This document shows, piece by piece, positions 13,358 to 25,616 of a DNA stretch of 64,000 bases (position 1 is the first letter of the stretch; every line of letters begins with the position of its first letter). The stretch spans positions 124,001 through 188,000 of the forward strand of contig JAWPHD010000140.1 in assembly GCA_037043455.1 (NCBI GenBank), given 5' to 3'. Under the pieces are notes generated by a model, which was given only the letters and a program-made list of their open reading frames with translations, was not told the origin of the DNA and made no database searches. Made by a program: the position numbers and the translations under genes. Source of the DNA: Cyrtodaria siliqua. Lineage: Eukaryota > Mollusca > Bivalvia > Adapedonta > Hiatellidae.

Positions 13358-13610
13358 GCCTGTTGATGCAGTGGATATCACGGGGGACTTTAAAATCAGA
13401 GGACCCTGGTTCAAGTCTCACCGGAGCCAGTGAATTTTGTCGGTGTGTTCTTGTGCAAGACACTGTTACCCTCGTCCGTCGGATGGGGACGTAAACCAGG
13501 CGATCCCGTGTATCGTTCTTTTCTTTCTCCTATCATGTTAAAGAAACATAGGTGTCTATTCGTCAGTAGGGCAGGTTCCTAAATGCTTATATATCCCCGT
13601 CCCCCACTCC
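13358..13610 (+). mobile_element. tRNA-derived SINE
   Basis: Box A-like GATGCAGTGGATATC, box B GGTTCAAGTCTC (13408), body 'GTGTTCTTGTGCAAGACACT', 'GTCGGATGGGGACGTAAACC', and a C-rich end. Same family as 38745, 50427, 51528, 60303 and 63552 (minus). Confidence 0.7.
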
Positions 13611-13689
13611 CCCCCCCCCACCCCAACTTCCCAAAAACAACAACAACAACACACACTCCCTCTCTTTTTTCATTGGCAATACACCTTCT

Positions 13690-13890
13690 TTTTTAGGTAA
13701 TAATCATTCCACTTGCACTTGCATGCGCAAAAGTAGGGTTAATCCTTACTATCCTAGGTTAATTCCTTAATCTAAATCAAGTACGGGGAACATCACAACC
13801 TATGTTTAGATAAATATCCTAAGCAGGTGATATTGTAACCACTGCACCAATACTAACAAATAGTTGCCATGGTAATTAGTTATTACGGTG
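13690..13890. repeat. Block repeated at 52010-52200
   Basis: 'CACTTGCACTTGC', 'TATCCTAA(G/T)CAGGTG' and 'AACTGCACCAATACTAACAAA' type matches occur in the same order at 52010-52200, each after a SINE of the same family. Confidence 0.6.
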
Positions 13891-14066
13891 ATCTGGGTAT
13901 CACCCTAAAGATATTTCTTCGTCGACACCGTGTGGTTTCCGGGCAAGAAGAATATGATCACTACATATCCAGGCAGGGGGGTAAAATTCCCCCGAATTCA
14001 TGTTCATTTTTGTCATTTTTGTCATTTTTGTTCATTATTTTCATCATGAAACCTGTATTGTTTCAG

Positions 14067-14153
14067 GTTAGCTTCAGTGGTGGCAGTGATCGTGGCTCCA
14101 GCGAAAAATGGAGTGTTTACTAGAGAATATGCAGCAACTCTGCAGTTCTGCAG
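14067..14153 (+). other. Exon-like segment
   Basis: Acceptor TATTGTTTCAG and donor CTGCAG|GTAAGA enclose 87 nt, open in one frame (LASVVAVIVAPAKNGVFTRE...QFC). No partner exons were found within several kb, so it may be chance or part of a gene extending outside what I can trace. Confidence 0.2.
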
Positions 14154-14211
14154 GTAAGAAGGTTCTAGGCACATTCTGCATATTTTTATCTAGATGTTAA
14201 TGAAGAGTGAG

Positions 14212-14297
14212 CCTGATCGAATGTTCATTCCTGTTGGCGCCATATAACATGTTTGCGTGTTGGTGCGACGTTAAACCCCAATTCAAATCAATTTATC
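14212..14297 (+). mobile_element. Tail of a tRNA-derived SINE
   Basis: 'GCGCCATATAACATG...GTTGGTGCGACGTTAAACCC CAATTCAAATCAA' matches the 3' end of the SINE at 41064. Confidence 0.55.
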
Positions 14298-15004
14298 TTC
14301 GTAGATTCTTTTTTGAGTAACACAAAAATGGTTCGTGCAAATGCATGTACTACTATTTTTACATTTCATATTCAGAATGTTTCATTGTGTTGTATATGGG
14401 TAGGGTAATTCAGGTGTAAAAATCCTTAGAATGTGCATAAAGTGTAATTAAAAAGTATTAGAATAGACAACTTTTAAGAATTTTGCGTTGCAATATACAA
14501 TGTTTAATTCATGTGTTTATGTGTAATACATAATCCAAATGTGTAATCGTAATAAGTATTGCCATGCATTTTGTTAAAACAAATCACGTTAAACCGCACA
14601 TTTCCTTTATCTAGAAATCCTTTGGACTGTGTTTCGTCTTTGCAATATATGTATATATCAGAACATATTAATACTATTTATGTTGCAGTTACTTTGAGGA
14701 AGGCTTCTACTTTCAGTTTAGCATGTGTCTCAACTGATCAGGCTTACTGAACACATATGTGCAATGCCATGCACATTGCTTAGTACTTAATTTCATCTAT
14801 CTATCATAACAATTTAAATCTTGTAGAAAGGTTGCAAATTACTGATTCTTACAAGTTTACACATATAATGTAAAAGATATTGACTAAACTAAATGTATAA
14901 AAATGTGTCAATAGTGGGTGGGGTAAATTGACTTGTATTTGAAGCAAAATAGAGATTTTAAACTGAATTCAGTGCTAAAAAAGAGCTTATTGACGCTTTA
15001 TGTA

Positions 15005-15150
15005 ACTTAATAACTAGAGGGCGTGAGCGGTAGCTAGCATATTTCACTACCGCTCATGAACAGTCTCAATCAAACCGAGACTGCAATATTTCGTATGTGT
15101 CGTTTTCGTCCATTTCCAAAGGTCCATTATCATACTCCTTTTTATAGCAC
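15005..15150 (+). mobile_element. Hairpin SINE-like element, type A
   Basis: Perfect stem TGAGCGGTAG/CTACCGCTCA at 15024-15058, followed by a second stem CAGTCTC/GAGACTG at 15061-15083. 5'-truncated relative to 15568. Confidence 0.7.
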
Positions 15151-15567
15151 AGTGGCGTTGCTTGTGCAGTGTGGCGGCAATAAAACGTCTCCCCGCGATT
15201 GCAATCAGTATTTATTCGATCTTTGGAGATCGCTGAGCCCGATACTTATATTTAATTATCGGTGGTACTTTTTCATTTCTTTTTATTTTCTTACTTAATT
15301 TTCGTTTCAGTGGTTCCACTACTAGATTAAAGGCTCTGGGTATTGTTTAACCACTTATAGGATATGTTGTCTGAATTTTAATTTAGTCTTTTGACTGTTA
15401 CTTGTGATATTCAGACTTCATAACCGCTGCTCCTAACTAAATTCCATTATGTTTATTTCGCTCTTCGGGGCATTTAATTTTATTAGATATTGGGACCATA
15501 CGCCGTACGACTTGGGGAAGCAATAAACTCCATGTCCACCGCCATATGCATGCCATCTTCGGGATGG

Positions 15568-15750
15568 TTAAAATTTTGTACTATTGATTTTATTAATATT
15601 GAGTTCTGCTCATCCCGGGGCTAGAGGGCGTGAGCGGTAGCTAGCATATTTCACTACCACTCATGAACAGTCTCAATCAAACCGAGACTGCAATATTTCG
15701 TATGTGTCGTTTTCGACCGTTTCCAAAGGTCCATTATCATACTCCTGTTA
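15568..15750 (+). mobile_element. Hairpin SINE-like element, type A, longest copy
   Basis: Starts 'GTACTATTGATTTTATTAAT', has 'CTCATCCCGGGGCTAGAGGG', the same two hairpins as at 15005 (one mismatch in the first), and ends 'GGTCCATTATCATACTCC'. Direct repeat of 15018-15142, 500 bp apart. Confidence 0.7.
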
Positions 15751-15879
15751 ATGAATTGTAAACTTAAGTGCATCTTTAAAAAGTACATCAATAATTATTC
15801 ACACAAGCATGACATTCAAAAATGAACATCAAAAACTTATGAAAGCGCTACAATGATAACCTATGAATGTTCGTTTTTT

Positions 15880-16146
15880 ACATAAGCTACCTTTTCAAGA
15901 TTGCTATCATGGAAAAATGTAATCTATATACATTGCTCTTTTCAAAAAGTGATGGTAGAATTTGTCCCTTGAGTTGGTAACAATATCGACAATTTTGGGT
16001 CCTGGCTCAAGGCCTAAAAGCCCACATTTCTTGAACAATCTTAACCAAACTTGCACAGATTCTATATGACCATAAGATTTCGAAGAAGTTCGATAATGTG
16101 CCAGCACTCAGGTGATCGCTTTAGGGCCATCTTGGCCCTCTTGTTT
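15880..16146. repeat. 3' end of a related dispersed element
   Basis: 'AACAATCTTAACCAAACTTG', 'CACTCAGGTGATCGCTTTAGG', ends 'GGCCATCTTGGCCCTCTTGTTTA', like the end of the 9752 element. Confidence 0.55.
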
Positions 16147-16244
16147 ACGTTTCCAATACTGTATAAAATGCCAATGCCTATATCCTGGTGATACGCTGTT
16201 TATACTGTTCCCCTATTATGGCGCTGAGCGGTGATATCTTGTGA

Positions 16245-16510
16245 AGTAACAACAAACGTAGGCATAAACGTCGAACAGGAAAGGTATCTTTCAGCAGACG
16301 GTCAACCAAAACCACGCCGCAAAAAACATATAGCAATTACAATGTTAATAAGAAGCAATGCATGCAACTTCTCAAACACAAACGGATTGACGACAGGGCT
16401 ACCGCCTTGGTACCGTCAGTGGCAAAATTGCCTCTAGGAGGTTTAAATCAGGTTCCAGTGTGCACCAAACTCTTACCCTAGTGTCATCCCAATGAAACGG
16501 AACTGTAAGG
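16245..16510 (-). mobile_element. Penelope-like 3' tail
   Basis: Contains 'GGGCTACCGCCTTGGTACCG' and the tail end 'GGCATAAACGTCGAACAGG'. No coding part. Confidence 0.55.
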
Positions 16511-16839
16511 GGTTTATGTTTAAAACTGATAAAGATGGTTAATAGGTCACCGTAACATCACGTTGCTGTTATTCTGAAATTCAAACAGACCAATGTCACT
16601 GTATGACAATGTATAAGGTGTTTAAGGTGTTGATAAACCTTTGTTGACACTGAAATTAACATTTCAATGTCACATGAACAGTTGGTCAAACTTATATGAA
16701 GAGTTTCAAAAAAAGTTCTATCATAACAAAAGAAAACGAATGTTACCGTAACCTATCTGTTAACGCCCGCATACATTTTAAAATGTAGGTGAATGGAATA
16801 TAAGTGGAATTTAGTGACTACATTCCAAACTACTGCAAG

Positions 16840-17015
16840 ACATTGTCTTTCGATAACAGATTAGTTTTGTTCTCGAGGCAGTAGTTTCCGGCTGGCATAA
16901 ATGAGACAAGAAGACTACACCCATCTTGCTCTTGCAGTAGGACTGCACCCACTCCTATATCGGATGCATCCGTACTGGGGATAAACTCCTTGTCAAATCG
17001 GATAAATTTAATATC
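16840..17015 (-). pseudogene. Ty3/gypsy RNase H fragment
   Basis: The minus strand encodes FDKEFIPSTDASDIGVGAVLLQEQDG, the start of the gypsy RNase H domain (TDAS-GVGAVL). It breaks off next to a poly-C/CA tract at 17019-17070. A related RT-thumb fragment lies on the opposite strand at 17245. Confidence 0.65.
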
Positions 17016-17018
17016 TCC

Positions 17019-17024
17019 CCCCCC

Positions 17025-17070
<46 letters not shown>
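17019..17070. repeat. Poly-C tract followed by (CA)n
   Basis: About 22 C then about 15 CA units. It separates two gypsy pol fragments of opposite orientation and creates glycine- and cysteine/valine-rich spurious frames on the minus strand. Confidence 0.9.
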
Positions 17071-17074
<4 letters not shown>

Positions 17075-17154
17075 ATTTATGTAATTGATTAAACGTTCTT
17101 TGTCAAAGTTGATATAAAATTGACTGACAAAAGGACCACAGTCATCCACACTAA

Positions 17155-17242
17155 TACGAATAGAAAGAAACAACAACTAAAAAGATGAACTAAGGCAAGA
17201 CATGACATCCCAAACATAAATAGGCTGACAATAGCGCTACCG
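17155..17242 (-). mobile_element. Penelope-like distal tail scrap
   Basis: 'GACATGACATCCCAAACATA' to 'GCGCTACCGCCTTAGATTG' matches the distal tail; only about 85 bp remain, lying between the two gypsy fragments. Confidence 0.45.
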
Positions 17243-17244
17243 CC

Positions 17245-17420
17245 TTAGATTGTCTGGGTCATGTTGTCGGAAAGGATCAACAATTGGAATCCAAACCGAC
17301 AAGGTTAAGGTCATTCAGGAAGCACAAAGACCCGAGACCAAGAAACAAGTTAGGTTGTTTTGGGGTTGGAGGGGTTTAATCGAAAGCACCTTAGTCAAAC
17401 TTGACAGTTGGGGATGTTCC
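17245..17420 (+). pseudogene. Ty3/gypsy RT thumb fragment
   Basis: The plus strand reads GHVVGKD in one frame and GIQTDKVKVIQEAQRPETKKQVR in the next. This is the gypsy RT thumb (usual pattern GI-TDP-KV-AI---P-P-TKKQVR-FLG). One frameshift, and downstream sequence decayed. The RNase H fragment that should follow it lies inverted at 16840-17015. Confidence 0.6.
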
Positions 17421-17449
17421 CCGAGCTACTTGTTATAGTGCCTATGTTT

Positions 17450-17975
17450 ATCAAGTTATTCGTTTTTCTAGAGTTGTAGCCGTGTTGCCATAAACTTTGA
17501 AAAACCTTTGCAAAACGTTATAACCGTTACCCTAATCTCCTTTTTATATATAAAAGTTTTCTTCTGCGACATAGACTATCACAACCTGACTTCTATGGGG
17601 ATGTGATTTATAACTTTGAAAGATCACCAACAATTTGTCTATAAACGGTAGTTCCATGAAAATAGTATATAATAGGAAACTTGTAATATAGTTTATTAAA
17701 AGAGGTTATGACCGTATCATTTGAAACGCACTGCATGTTTAGTGGTTTAGTGGTTGACCTATTTATGCTTTCCTCTTTATGCGATAACCGGACAGATTGT
17801 AGACCCTCTGATAAGTCTACCTAAATCCTCATAGGTAGGTAGAGTTTGATGTTTGTCTTGTCGTACCCTTAACGGTATTTTACCCTGTTGCTCTGGCTTT
17901 GCCAAGTCACTGAGTACTTGCTTTGACGCTTTTTAGGCTTTAGTTCTTTTTAGAGTTTATCTACATGATTATTTA
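17450..17975 (+). pseudogene. Penelope-like RT C-terminus with an internal inverted piece
   Basis: The plus strand follows the RT C-terminus (QLFVFLEL..., GLSQPDFYGDV) to about 17620 and again from 17690 (KRGYDRII...). Between them, 17625-17685 ('CCAACAATTTGTCTATAAAC' onward) matches the motif-B region of the RT, but in the opposite orientation. Confidence 0.55.
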
Positions 17976-17994
17976 TAAATACTTATAAGGGTGG

Positions 17995-18435
17995 TCGTTT
18001 GGAAGCAAACAACACAATGGAATAAAGTAACAGACTCGATTTTATTTTTCATCAAAGTTAATTAAGAGGCAACACCTATCACGACACCTAGCACCGGCTT
18101 AAGCGGTATTCTACTTCAAAGCTACATTATTGTACTAGTTGATCCCAAAGGACCAGTAAAATAACACTACTGATTCGTAGCACGGGGAGAAATTTTACTG
18201 GCGCCACACTGCACTTAACGAACTCTAGTATGAATGTTAATAAATACGGATTGGAAGCAACAAACACAGCCAAGAGACGCACACTCTGTTTTATTGAATC
18301 TATTCATGAGAGGTAATGTAAGAATAAGCACCTCTTACGACCCCTAACACCGGTTTAAGCGGTATTCTTCTTCAAAGCCACATATATTGGACTCGTAGAT
18401 TCCAAAGGACCAGTAAAAATAACACTACTGATTTT
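17995..18435 (-). repeat. Hairpin SINE-like element, type B, two tandem copies
   Basis: Two units (17995-18185 and 18245-18435) share 'CACCGG(C/T)TTAAGCGGTATTC', 'CCAAAGGACCAGTAAAA' and 'AACACTACTGATT'. On the minus strand the second has the stem AGAGGT/ACCTCT. Spacing about 250 bp indicates a tandem duplication. Confidence 0.6.
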
Positions 18436-19754
18436 GCTATACTTATGTGTTATACTTATATTGCATATTAATGCTGCTTTGCTTGTTAGAGAATATTACC
18501 TGACCTGGATATCTTTATTTACGATTGTTTGGTTTTTGAAACGGCATCTAAACGTATGTATCGATAAAGCCTAAGCCTCCACGTGCGGAGATAAGCCCTC
18601 TGAGAGTGTAAACCTTCAGGAGTGAAATCATCTCTGTGAAACCAGATGGTGTATTACGTTGTGAGCGGTGGAGATGGTCTCCGTATCTGGACATATAGGT
18701 CAGGAGTTTGTGGAGGCGACGATCCCCGGGACACGTGTTTGGTCCACCTCAAACCTCACTGGCGGTCCATCACATCATAACCTCATAATCTTCATATCAT
18801 CAATCTGCATATTAGGAGGCATTAATTTTGTTGATCATCAACGTTTATTGGAGTCGCGCAACGTATTCATCTCTTTTCGCATTATAGTGTTATCATCGGG
18901 TTATTTAATATCATAGCGTTAATTTCTTTGTTACTTTACTGGTATTTAAATAAGAAACATCATCGGCATCTATATTACGTTGTCATCTATAGACAGTTGG
19001 AAGTAAATTCGATACAGTGCACGTACCTCTTGTACGTTAATACAACATTCTTTTTTCATCTTTCATCTGTGTATTCGCTTGTTTTTCTTTGATCACTGTA
19101 TATATTTAACATATTTTAAAAGTTGCATTAAACTAATGTAAATGCAGTCTCTGACATTGATACTTTCCTGAGGTAGTCCCAGCTATTTATGACCATACTG
19201 TGACAATCCTCCCCTATATTTTATTACATATTTCGTCGTTATTAAGTTATTATTCGTTAACTTATCTTTATTCATTTGCATGTCCGCTCCCACATGTTCT
19301 ACCCTTAGTTACGCGCCTATTTTATATAATGTAAACGTGTTTATTTGAGATTCATCAATGTACAATACATAATAAACATGTATAAAATACAATACATTCT
19401 GTACTATGCCATTCAACGTTTGAATTATAAGAGACTATCACTGCTTAGCATTAATAAACAAAACATGAATGTCTCACAAATAAAATATATAGATACGGAA
19501 GTTTTACGCACATAAAAATCACACCAAGAAACCGGTGCTAACCTTGACGTTAGTTTTTAAGAGAATTAAAACTATTTTAATTTAATATGTGATAATTAGA
19601 AAGCAAACAATATAGAGGGAAATTATAAACTTGTTTTGAAATACCGAATATCATGACTTGCACGGATTCCTCAACATATTATAGAACAAGACCACCGCAC
19701 TGAAACGGTACATAAAGTCGAATTATTGTGTATAGCGGAAAGTTATTTCATAAT
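18436..19754. other. Non-coding; nothing identified
   Basis: 82-codon frame at 18668 shows no domain. AT-rich from 18900 onward. Confidence 0.45.
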
Positions 19755-20465
19755 TGCGTCAACTCAATATGACTTTGACCTTTGATCTACTGACCTCAAA
19801 AGCAATATAATTCCTTCTCCCACCACGGGCAATGTACCTCTGAATTTTCATGAGCGTGGGTGGTATACTTTCAGAGATATCGTGGGGAATGCGTATATCC
19901 ATATGAGGTCATTGTAACCTTACACTTGACATATTGATTCCAAAAGCAGTAAGGTTCATCCTCTCATCAAGGGTGGTGCACCTTAGTGTTTTCATAGCCA
20001 ACATAGGTATTATACTTCCAGAGTTATAGTGCTGAATGTGCATGTTCATATTAGGTCATGTCCACATTGTAGCAGTAGGGTCTTTCCATCATCAATGGCA
20101 ATGAACCTAGTAAGTAGTTTAATAAACATCTGGAGTTATCGTGTGTCAAGTGTATGTCGATACGATGTCATGGTGAACTTGACCTTTGGTGTTCTAACCC
20201 CAACAGCAATAAGGTTCCTGTTATCACCAAAAACAGTGGACTTTTTAAGTTTCTTGAGTGCGGGTCTTATGCTTCCGGGGTTATCGCGCGGAATCATGCC
20301 TCACATGATATAATGGCGGCCATGAACTGAGACATTCCGAACTCGAAACAATAGGCTCCTCTCTCTGTGACAATGTATCTATGACATTGTCATGAGTGTG
20401 TTTTATATTTCCATATGAGGTAATGGAAACATTGACCGTTGATATCCGAACCCCTCCCGCACCCC
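19755..20465. repeat. Dispersed repeat with ~150-bp internal periodicity
   Basis: Repeating motifs 'GACCTTTG(A/G)T', 'AAAAGCAAT...AGGTTC' and 'GGTATACTT(T/C)CAGAG', each seen three or four times. The 94-aa frame at 20029 is a by-product. Confidence 0.55.
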
Positions 20466-20469
20466 ATCC

Positions 20470-20486
20470 GAACACACGCACGCACG

Positions 20487-20522
<36 letters not shown>
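20470..20522. repeat. (CGCA)n/(CA)n microsatellite
   Basis: ACGCACGCACG followed by about 15 CA units. Confidence 0.9.
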
Positions 20523-20529
20523 AATAGGG

Positions 20530-22285
20530 ACCTACATATTGAAGACCGACCGAGAAGTTGTGCGAAAAAAAGCGTTTTGTACTTTTTTAATCATCTTTGC
20601 GTTGTAATACTTGTATGGGTGACTGTTTTCTGTGAATGCTACTCTTCCTGTTGGACCTATAACCTTGTCTTACTTTAAACATTCAAAGTGGCCTTGCTAC
20701 TTGGCCTACAGACTCCAAATCAAATCAATAGAGAGCACTGTCTAACCAACATATTTTGTTCGGTTTTCAAAGGTATGCCAACCTAGAACATTATACTACC
20801 TTAAATAATTGTAATATTAAAACTTCAGCATTTTTGTTGTTTTGCGCAGTAGATATTTTAATATCCCAATGGCAGTGATTCACGTCAAAGTTTTATCTTT
20901 TAATTACAAAATTCATTTACCTGAAACGTTCTTTACATCATGGTGAAGATACCATCTTAAAATCTTAATGGTAACTTAATTTTATTACTGACATCCGAAT
21001 ATAAAGTGTCAACTTGAATTATTCATTTATGATAATAACGAAATTGTATATTTTGGATCATAACCTTGTTTTGATATATATTAATATTTTGCAAATGACT
21101 ACATGAAAATCAGATTAAAACCTATTTATAGTCTTTCGAGAAATGAAATTGGGTTAGTTTGCAGTGACCCATTGATGCGTATTTTAAGTGGGTTACACTA
21201 CATTCTATTACTTATTAATTCTGCCTTGTTTGTTAGAGAACCTGGCGGGGATATCTCTATTTACACTGTCCCATTTCATTGAGATGACAATATGGTAAGA
21301 GTGACGCTTGGTGCACCCTATAACCTGGATTGAACCCCAGCGGTCCTTTTTGGCACTGACTGTTTCAAGGCGGTAGCCCTAGAGTCAACCCTTTTATGTT
21401 TGTCTTTTATTCCTATTTGTAATTATTGTTTGTTCTATACGTGCCTTTGGTTGTCTGTGGTCCTTCATTGCTACATTTCCTGTTCGATATTCATACTTAA
21501 AAAAACCATTATATTTCTGTTAAACATTAAACAGCATACTGTAATTTATTAACCAGTTTATGCCGATAACATGAAGACATCACCACCCGTTACAAAACAA
21601 CCGAACTCCGGTAAACGTAACAAAATATGTACGCCCATACAAACTGCAAGCAAACTTCGTGTGACGTGCATGTGCGTAGGCGATTAATTTGACGATGGCA
21701 TGGACTACTATTATCAAAAGAAAACAAATAAGTAGGTGAAAAGTAAGGAATTGCAAATAGTATAAACTAAGACGCTATAATTGTTGTTAACCGTACACCT
21801 ATCCTCAGTTTTGGCATCAACAAATATGTGTTTAAAACTTGTTTATTAATAATATAATAATATCCATATGCTGCGCTAAAAATACTCATCTTCGTAGAAT
21901 ACCGACTTTATTACTTTTCCTATAGAACGCTTTTTATGATAAGGAAAACTATCAGATAGTTTTAATAAATGTTTGAAAGGTCAACATAACATAACATTTC
22001 TAATAATCTGAAACACGTTAATACGTGATTTATAGATAAGTCAAAGTCGAATTATTATGCTAAATTTATGTTTCTATTATAATAGTTTCATAAAATACAA
22101 ACTAAACTTTTTTTTTTTTTTATCTCTATACACGATTGAGAAGATTTATTCTTCATTACAAATGCTTTCAGGGAATGCTTGAAGGCACTGTAGTAACGGC
22201 ATTTATTTTACACAATTAGTAATTGACTAGTGTTTAAAAGTATATAGATATGAAAGTCGCATTGGAAATGTAACATTGATTTCAA
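20530..22285. other. Non-coding apart from the tail at 21235
   Basis: AT-rich with T-runs (22110). No supported gene. Confidence 0.45.
21235..21495 (+). mobile_element. Penelope-like 3' tail
   Basis: Starts in 'GAGAACCTGGCGGGGATATC', has 'TTTCAAGGCGGTAGCCC' and ends 'CATTTCCTGTTCGATATTC'. 5'-truncated. Confidence 0.55.
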
Positions 22286-22289
22286 AGAT

Positions 22290-22530
22290 CAAAGTTTACC
22301 AAAAACCGCATGGAAACAAACAACAATAAAATTGATGAATAAAAAGCGAGGCATAGCATATCACAAACATAAAAGGGTTGGCAATAGTGTTACTCATTTT
22401 AACGGTCAGTGGCCAAAAAGGCCACTGTGGGGTGGGGTTAAACATCGTTTTCCCAATAAAACGGGAAGTGAAAAAACGAAATCCTCGCCACGCTGTATCC
22501 TCTACGAAACTAATTAGCAATAATAGGCAT
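22290..22530 (-). mobile_element. Penelope-like 3' tail adjoining minisatellite
   Basis: 'GGGTTGGCAATAGTGTTACT', 'AAAACGGGAAGTG' and 'CTCGCCACGCTGTATCC' are diverged tail motifs. Its inner end ('AATAATAGGCATTATACG') runs straight into the 44-bp minisatellite. Confidence 0.5.
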
Positions 22531-23046
22531 TATACGTATAACAACTAGATGAGCATTGGAATGTTAATAGATAATATACGTATAACAACTAGATGATCAT
22601 TGCAATGTTAACAATGTTAATATGCAATATGCGTATAACAACTCGATTATCATTGCAATGTTAATAGGCGATATACGTATAACAACTAGAAGATCATTGC
22701 AATATTAATAGGCAATATACGTATAACAACTAGATGATCATTGCAATATTAATAGGCAATATACGTATAACAACTAGATGATCATTGCAATGTTAATAGG
22801 TAATATACGTATAACAACTAGATCATCATTGCAATGTTAATAGGCAATATACGTATAACAACTAGATGATCATTGCAATGTTAATAGGCAATATACGTAT
22901 ACCAACTAGATGATCATTGCAATATTAATAGGCAATATACGTATAACAACTAGAGGATCATTGCAATGTTAATAGACAATATACGTATAACAACTAGATG
23001 ATCATTGGAATGTTAATAGGCAATATACGTATAACAACTAGATGAT
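22530..23046. repeat. 44-bp minisatellite
   Basis: About 11.7 units of 44 bp ('TACGTATAACAACTAGATGA' then 'TCATTGCAATGTTAATAGG' then 'CAATA'), 90-98% alike by eye. Units abut with no unique spacers. Confidence 0.95.
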
Positions 23047-23826
23047 CAGAACATAAAATTGAAAGTCACTGCTTGTAAATAATGTGATTTCTTTTGATAT
23101 TTTTCAAAACTATTTCTTCCCAGTGCATGTGAGCAGAGGTCACGGAGGAGTTATCAGTCCATGGCGTGTATATGAGAATTTACATAGTGACAATGTGTAA
23201 AGTGATTTCGTGTGAAACAAAACCTATGATGTGCTTGTCTTCTGTGGGTGTGTTAGGACAATAAAGTGTGTTTTTTATAAACAAGTAATTCGAGAAAGTG
23301 TACGAGCGGTTTAGAAGTGATGACAAACAGATGACATGGACTATTTTACTATGTATTTAAAAGAGCAAAAATACACCGGTCTACAACCCAACCATCACTC
23401 TTACCGTATTGTCATCCCAATACACTTTGTTTAACGTGCTTTTAGGTTTGTATGTACGTTTTGTATATGTAATTATCTGACGACGCTAACCAGTTATGTG
23501 CGCTTTTAACACCATACAGGTTACCTTCATAGACATATAAAATCAATAGTTCTTGCGTTTTTTTTGGATGAAACATTATGCTCATTTAATAAAGTTATGT
23601 ATATTCGAATATTGTTATGAACTGCTGAATAAATCAGAAACAGTGATCATTATGTGTTAATCTAAAGATATATCAGGGATGCGATAATAAAGTTACCTGC
23701 ACAAGTTAGTGGTAACGGTACGCCTGATGGAGTAGTCCTTTAGCTATATAAAGGCAACGGTTGACCAATTCCTTAACTCGACTACAAGCTGTAGAAAAAC
23801 AAAACAAATTAGTAGCGAAGGTACTC
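23047..23826. other. Unique spacer between two minisatellites
   Basis: Contains a Penelope-like tail scrap at 23370-23425 ('TCTTACCGTATTGTCATCCC'). Otherwise nothing recognised. Confidence 0.45.
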
Positions 23827-24568
23827 TATAAGAATAATAATACATACACTGGTAATTCGTCTAACCATAAATGCCAATACATACACTGGGTTTTCGTCTT
23901 ACCATACACGCTAATACATACACTGGGTCTTCGTCTTACCACACAAGGTAATACATCTACTGGGTCTTCGTCTTACCACAAATACTAATACATATACGGG
24001 ACCTTCGTCTTACCACACACGCTAATACATCCACTGGGTTTTCGTCTTAAAAAACCAGCTTATACATACACTGGGTATTCGTCATAAGACACACGCTAAT
24101 ACATACACTGGGTCTTCGCCTTACCACACACGCTAATACATACACTGGGTCTTCGTCATACCTCACACGCTAATACATACACTGGGTCTTCGTCTTACGA
24201 CACATGCTAATGTATACACCGGGTCTTCGTCTTACCAGACATGCTAAAACATACTCTAGGTCTTCGACATAACAGACATGCTAATACATACACGGGGTCT
24301 TTGTATTACCACACATGCTAATACATACACAGGATCGTCGTCTTACCACACACGCTAGTACATACACTGGGATTTCGTCTTACCACATACGCTAATACAT
24401 ACAGTGGGTATTCGTCTTAATACAGACGCTTATACATACACAGGGTCTTCGTCTTACCTTTCACGCTAATACATATACTGGGTCTTCGTCTTACCTCACA
24501 TGCAAATTTCACTTACTAGGTCGTCGTTTTAACACACACGCTAATACATACACTGGGTCTTCGTCTTA

Positions 24569-24672
24569 CCGCTCATGAACAGTCTCAATCATACCGAGAC
24601 TGCCATATTTCGTATGTGTCGTGCTCGGCCGTTTCCAAAGGTCCATTATCATACTCTTTTTTTTACAGCACA
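24569..24672 (+). mobile_element. Hairpin SINE-like element inside the minisatellite
   Basis: 'CCGCTCATGAACAGTCTC' to 'TCATACTCTTTTTTTTACAGCAC'; starts inside the first hairpin and ends in a T-run. Minisatellite on both sides. Confidence 0.65.
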
Positions 24673-25616
24673 TGGTCTTCTGCTAACCATACACCATACT
24701 ACTTACACTGTATCTTCGTCTTATCTCTCGCGCTAATTCATACACTCGCTTTTCTTCTATCTAACCACACACGCTAATACATACACTGTGTCTTCGTCTT
24801 ACCACTCACGCTAATAAACACACTGGGTTTTCGTCTTACCACATATGCTAATACATAAACTGGGTCTTCGTCTTACCACACACGCTAATACATACACTGG
24901 GTCTTCGTCTTACTACACAGGTTAATACATACATTAGGCCTTCTTCTAACCACAAACTTTAATACATACACAGGGTCTTATTCTAAACACAAACTTTAAT
25001 ATATACACAGGGTCTTATTCTAACAACACACGCTCATACATTCACTGGGTCTTATTATAACCACACATGCTAATACATACACTGGGTAAGGTCTTATCAC
25101 ACACGCTAATACCTACACAGTGTATTTTTCTAACCATACACGCTAATACATACAACGGATATTCTTCTAACCACATATGCTTATACATACACTGGGTCTT
25201 TGTCTTACTACACATGTTAATACATACACAGGGTATTTTTCTAACCGAACACGCCAATACATACACTGGGTCTTCGTCTTAATAAACATGCTAATACATA
25301 CAATGGATTTTCCTCTAAGCACACCCGCTAATACATACACAGGGTTTTCTTCTAATCACGCGTTCTAATACATCACGGACTTCGTCTTACTACACATGAT
25401 AAAACATACACTGGATCTTCCTCTTATTACTCACACTAATACATACATTGTGTCTTCATCTTACCACTCACGCTAATACATACAATGGGTCTTCGTCTTA
25501 CTACACACGCTAATACATACACTGGGTCTTCGTCTTACTACACACGCTAATACATACACTGGATCTTCCTCTTATTACTCACACTAATACATATCCTGGG
25601 TCTTCGTCTTACATTA

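Noticed and set aside
13869..14123. 84-aa open frame
   Set aside because: Driven by a TCATTTTTG tandem and the repeated block shared with 52 kb; its end overlaps the exon-like segment in a different frame.
16830..17176. Gly/Cys/Val-rich minus-strand frames
   Set aside because: Translation of the poly-C/CA tract; only the RNase H part is real.
22530..23046. CRISPR-like array
   Set aside because: The 44-bp units abut directly without unique spacers, there are no cas genes, and the context is eukaryotic.
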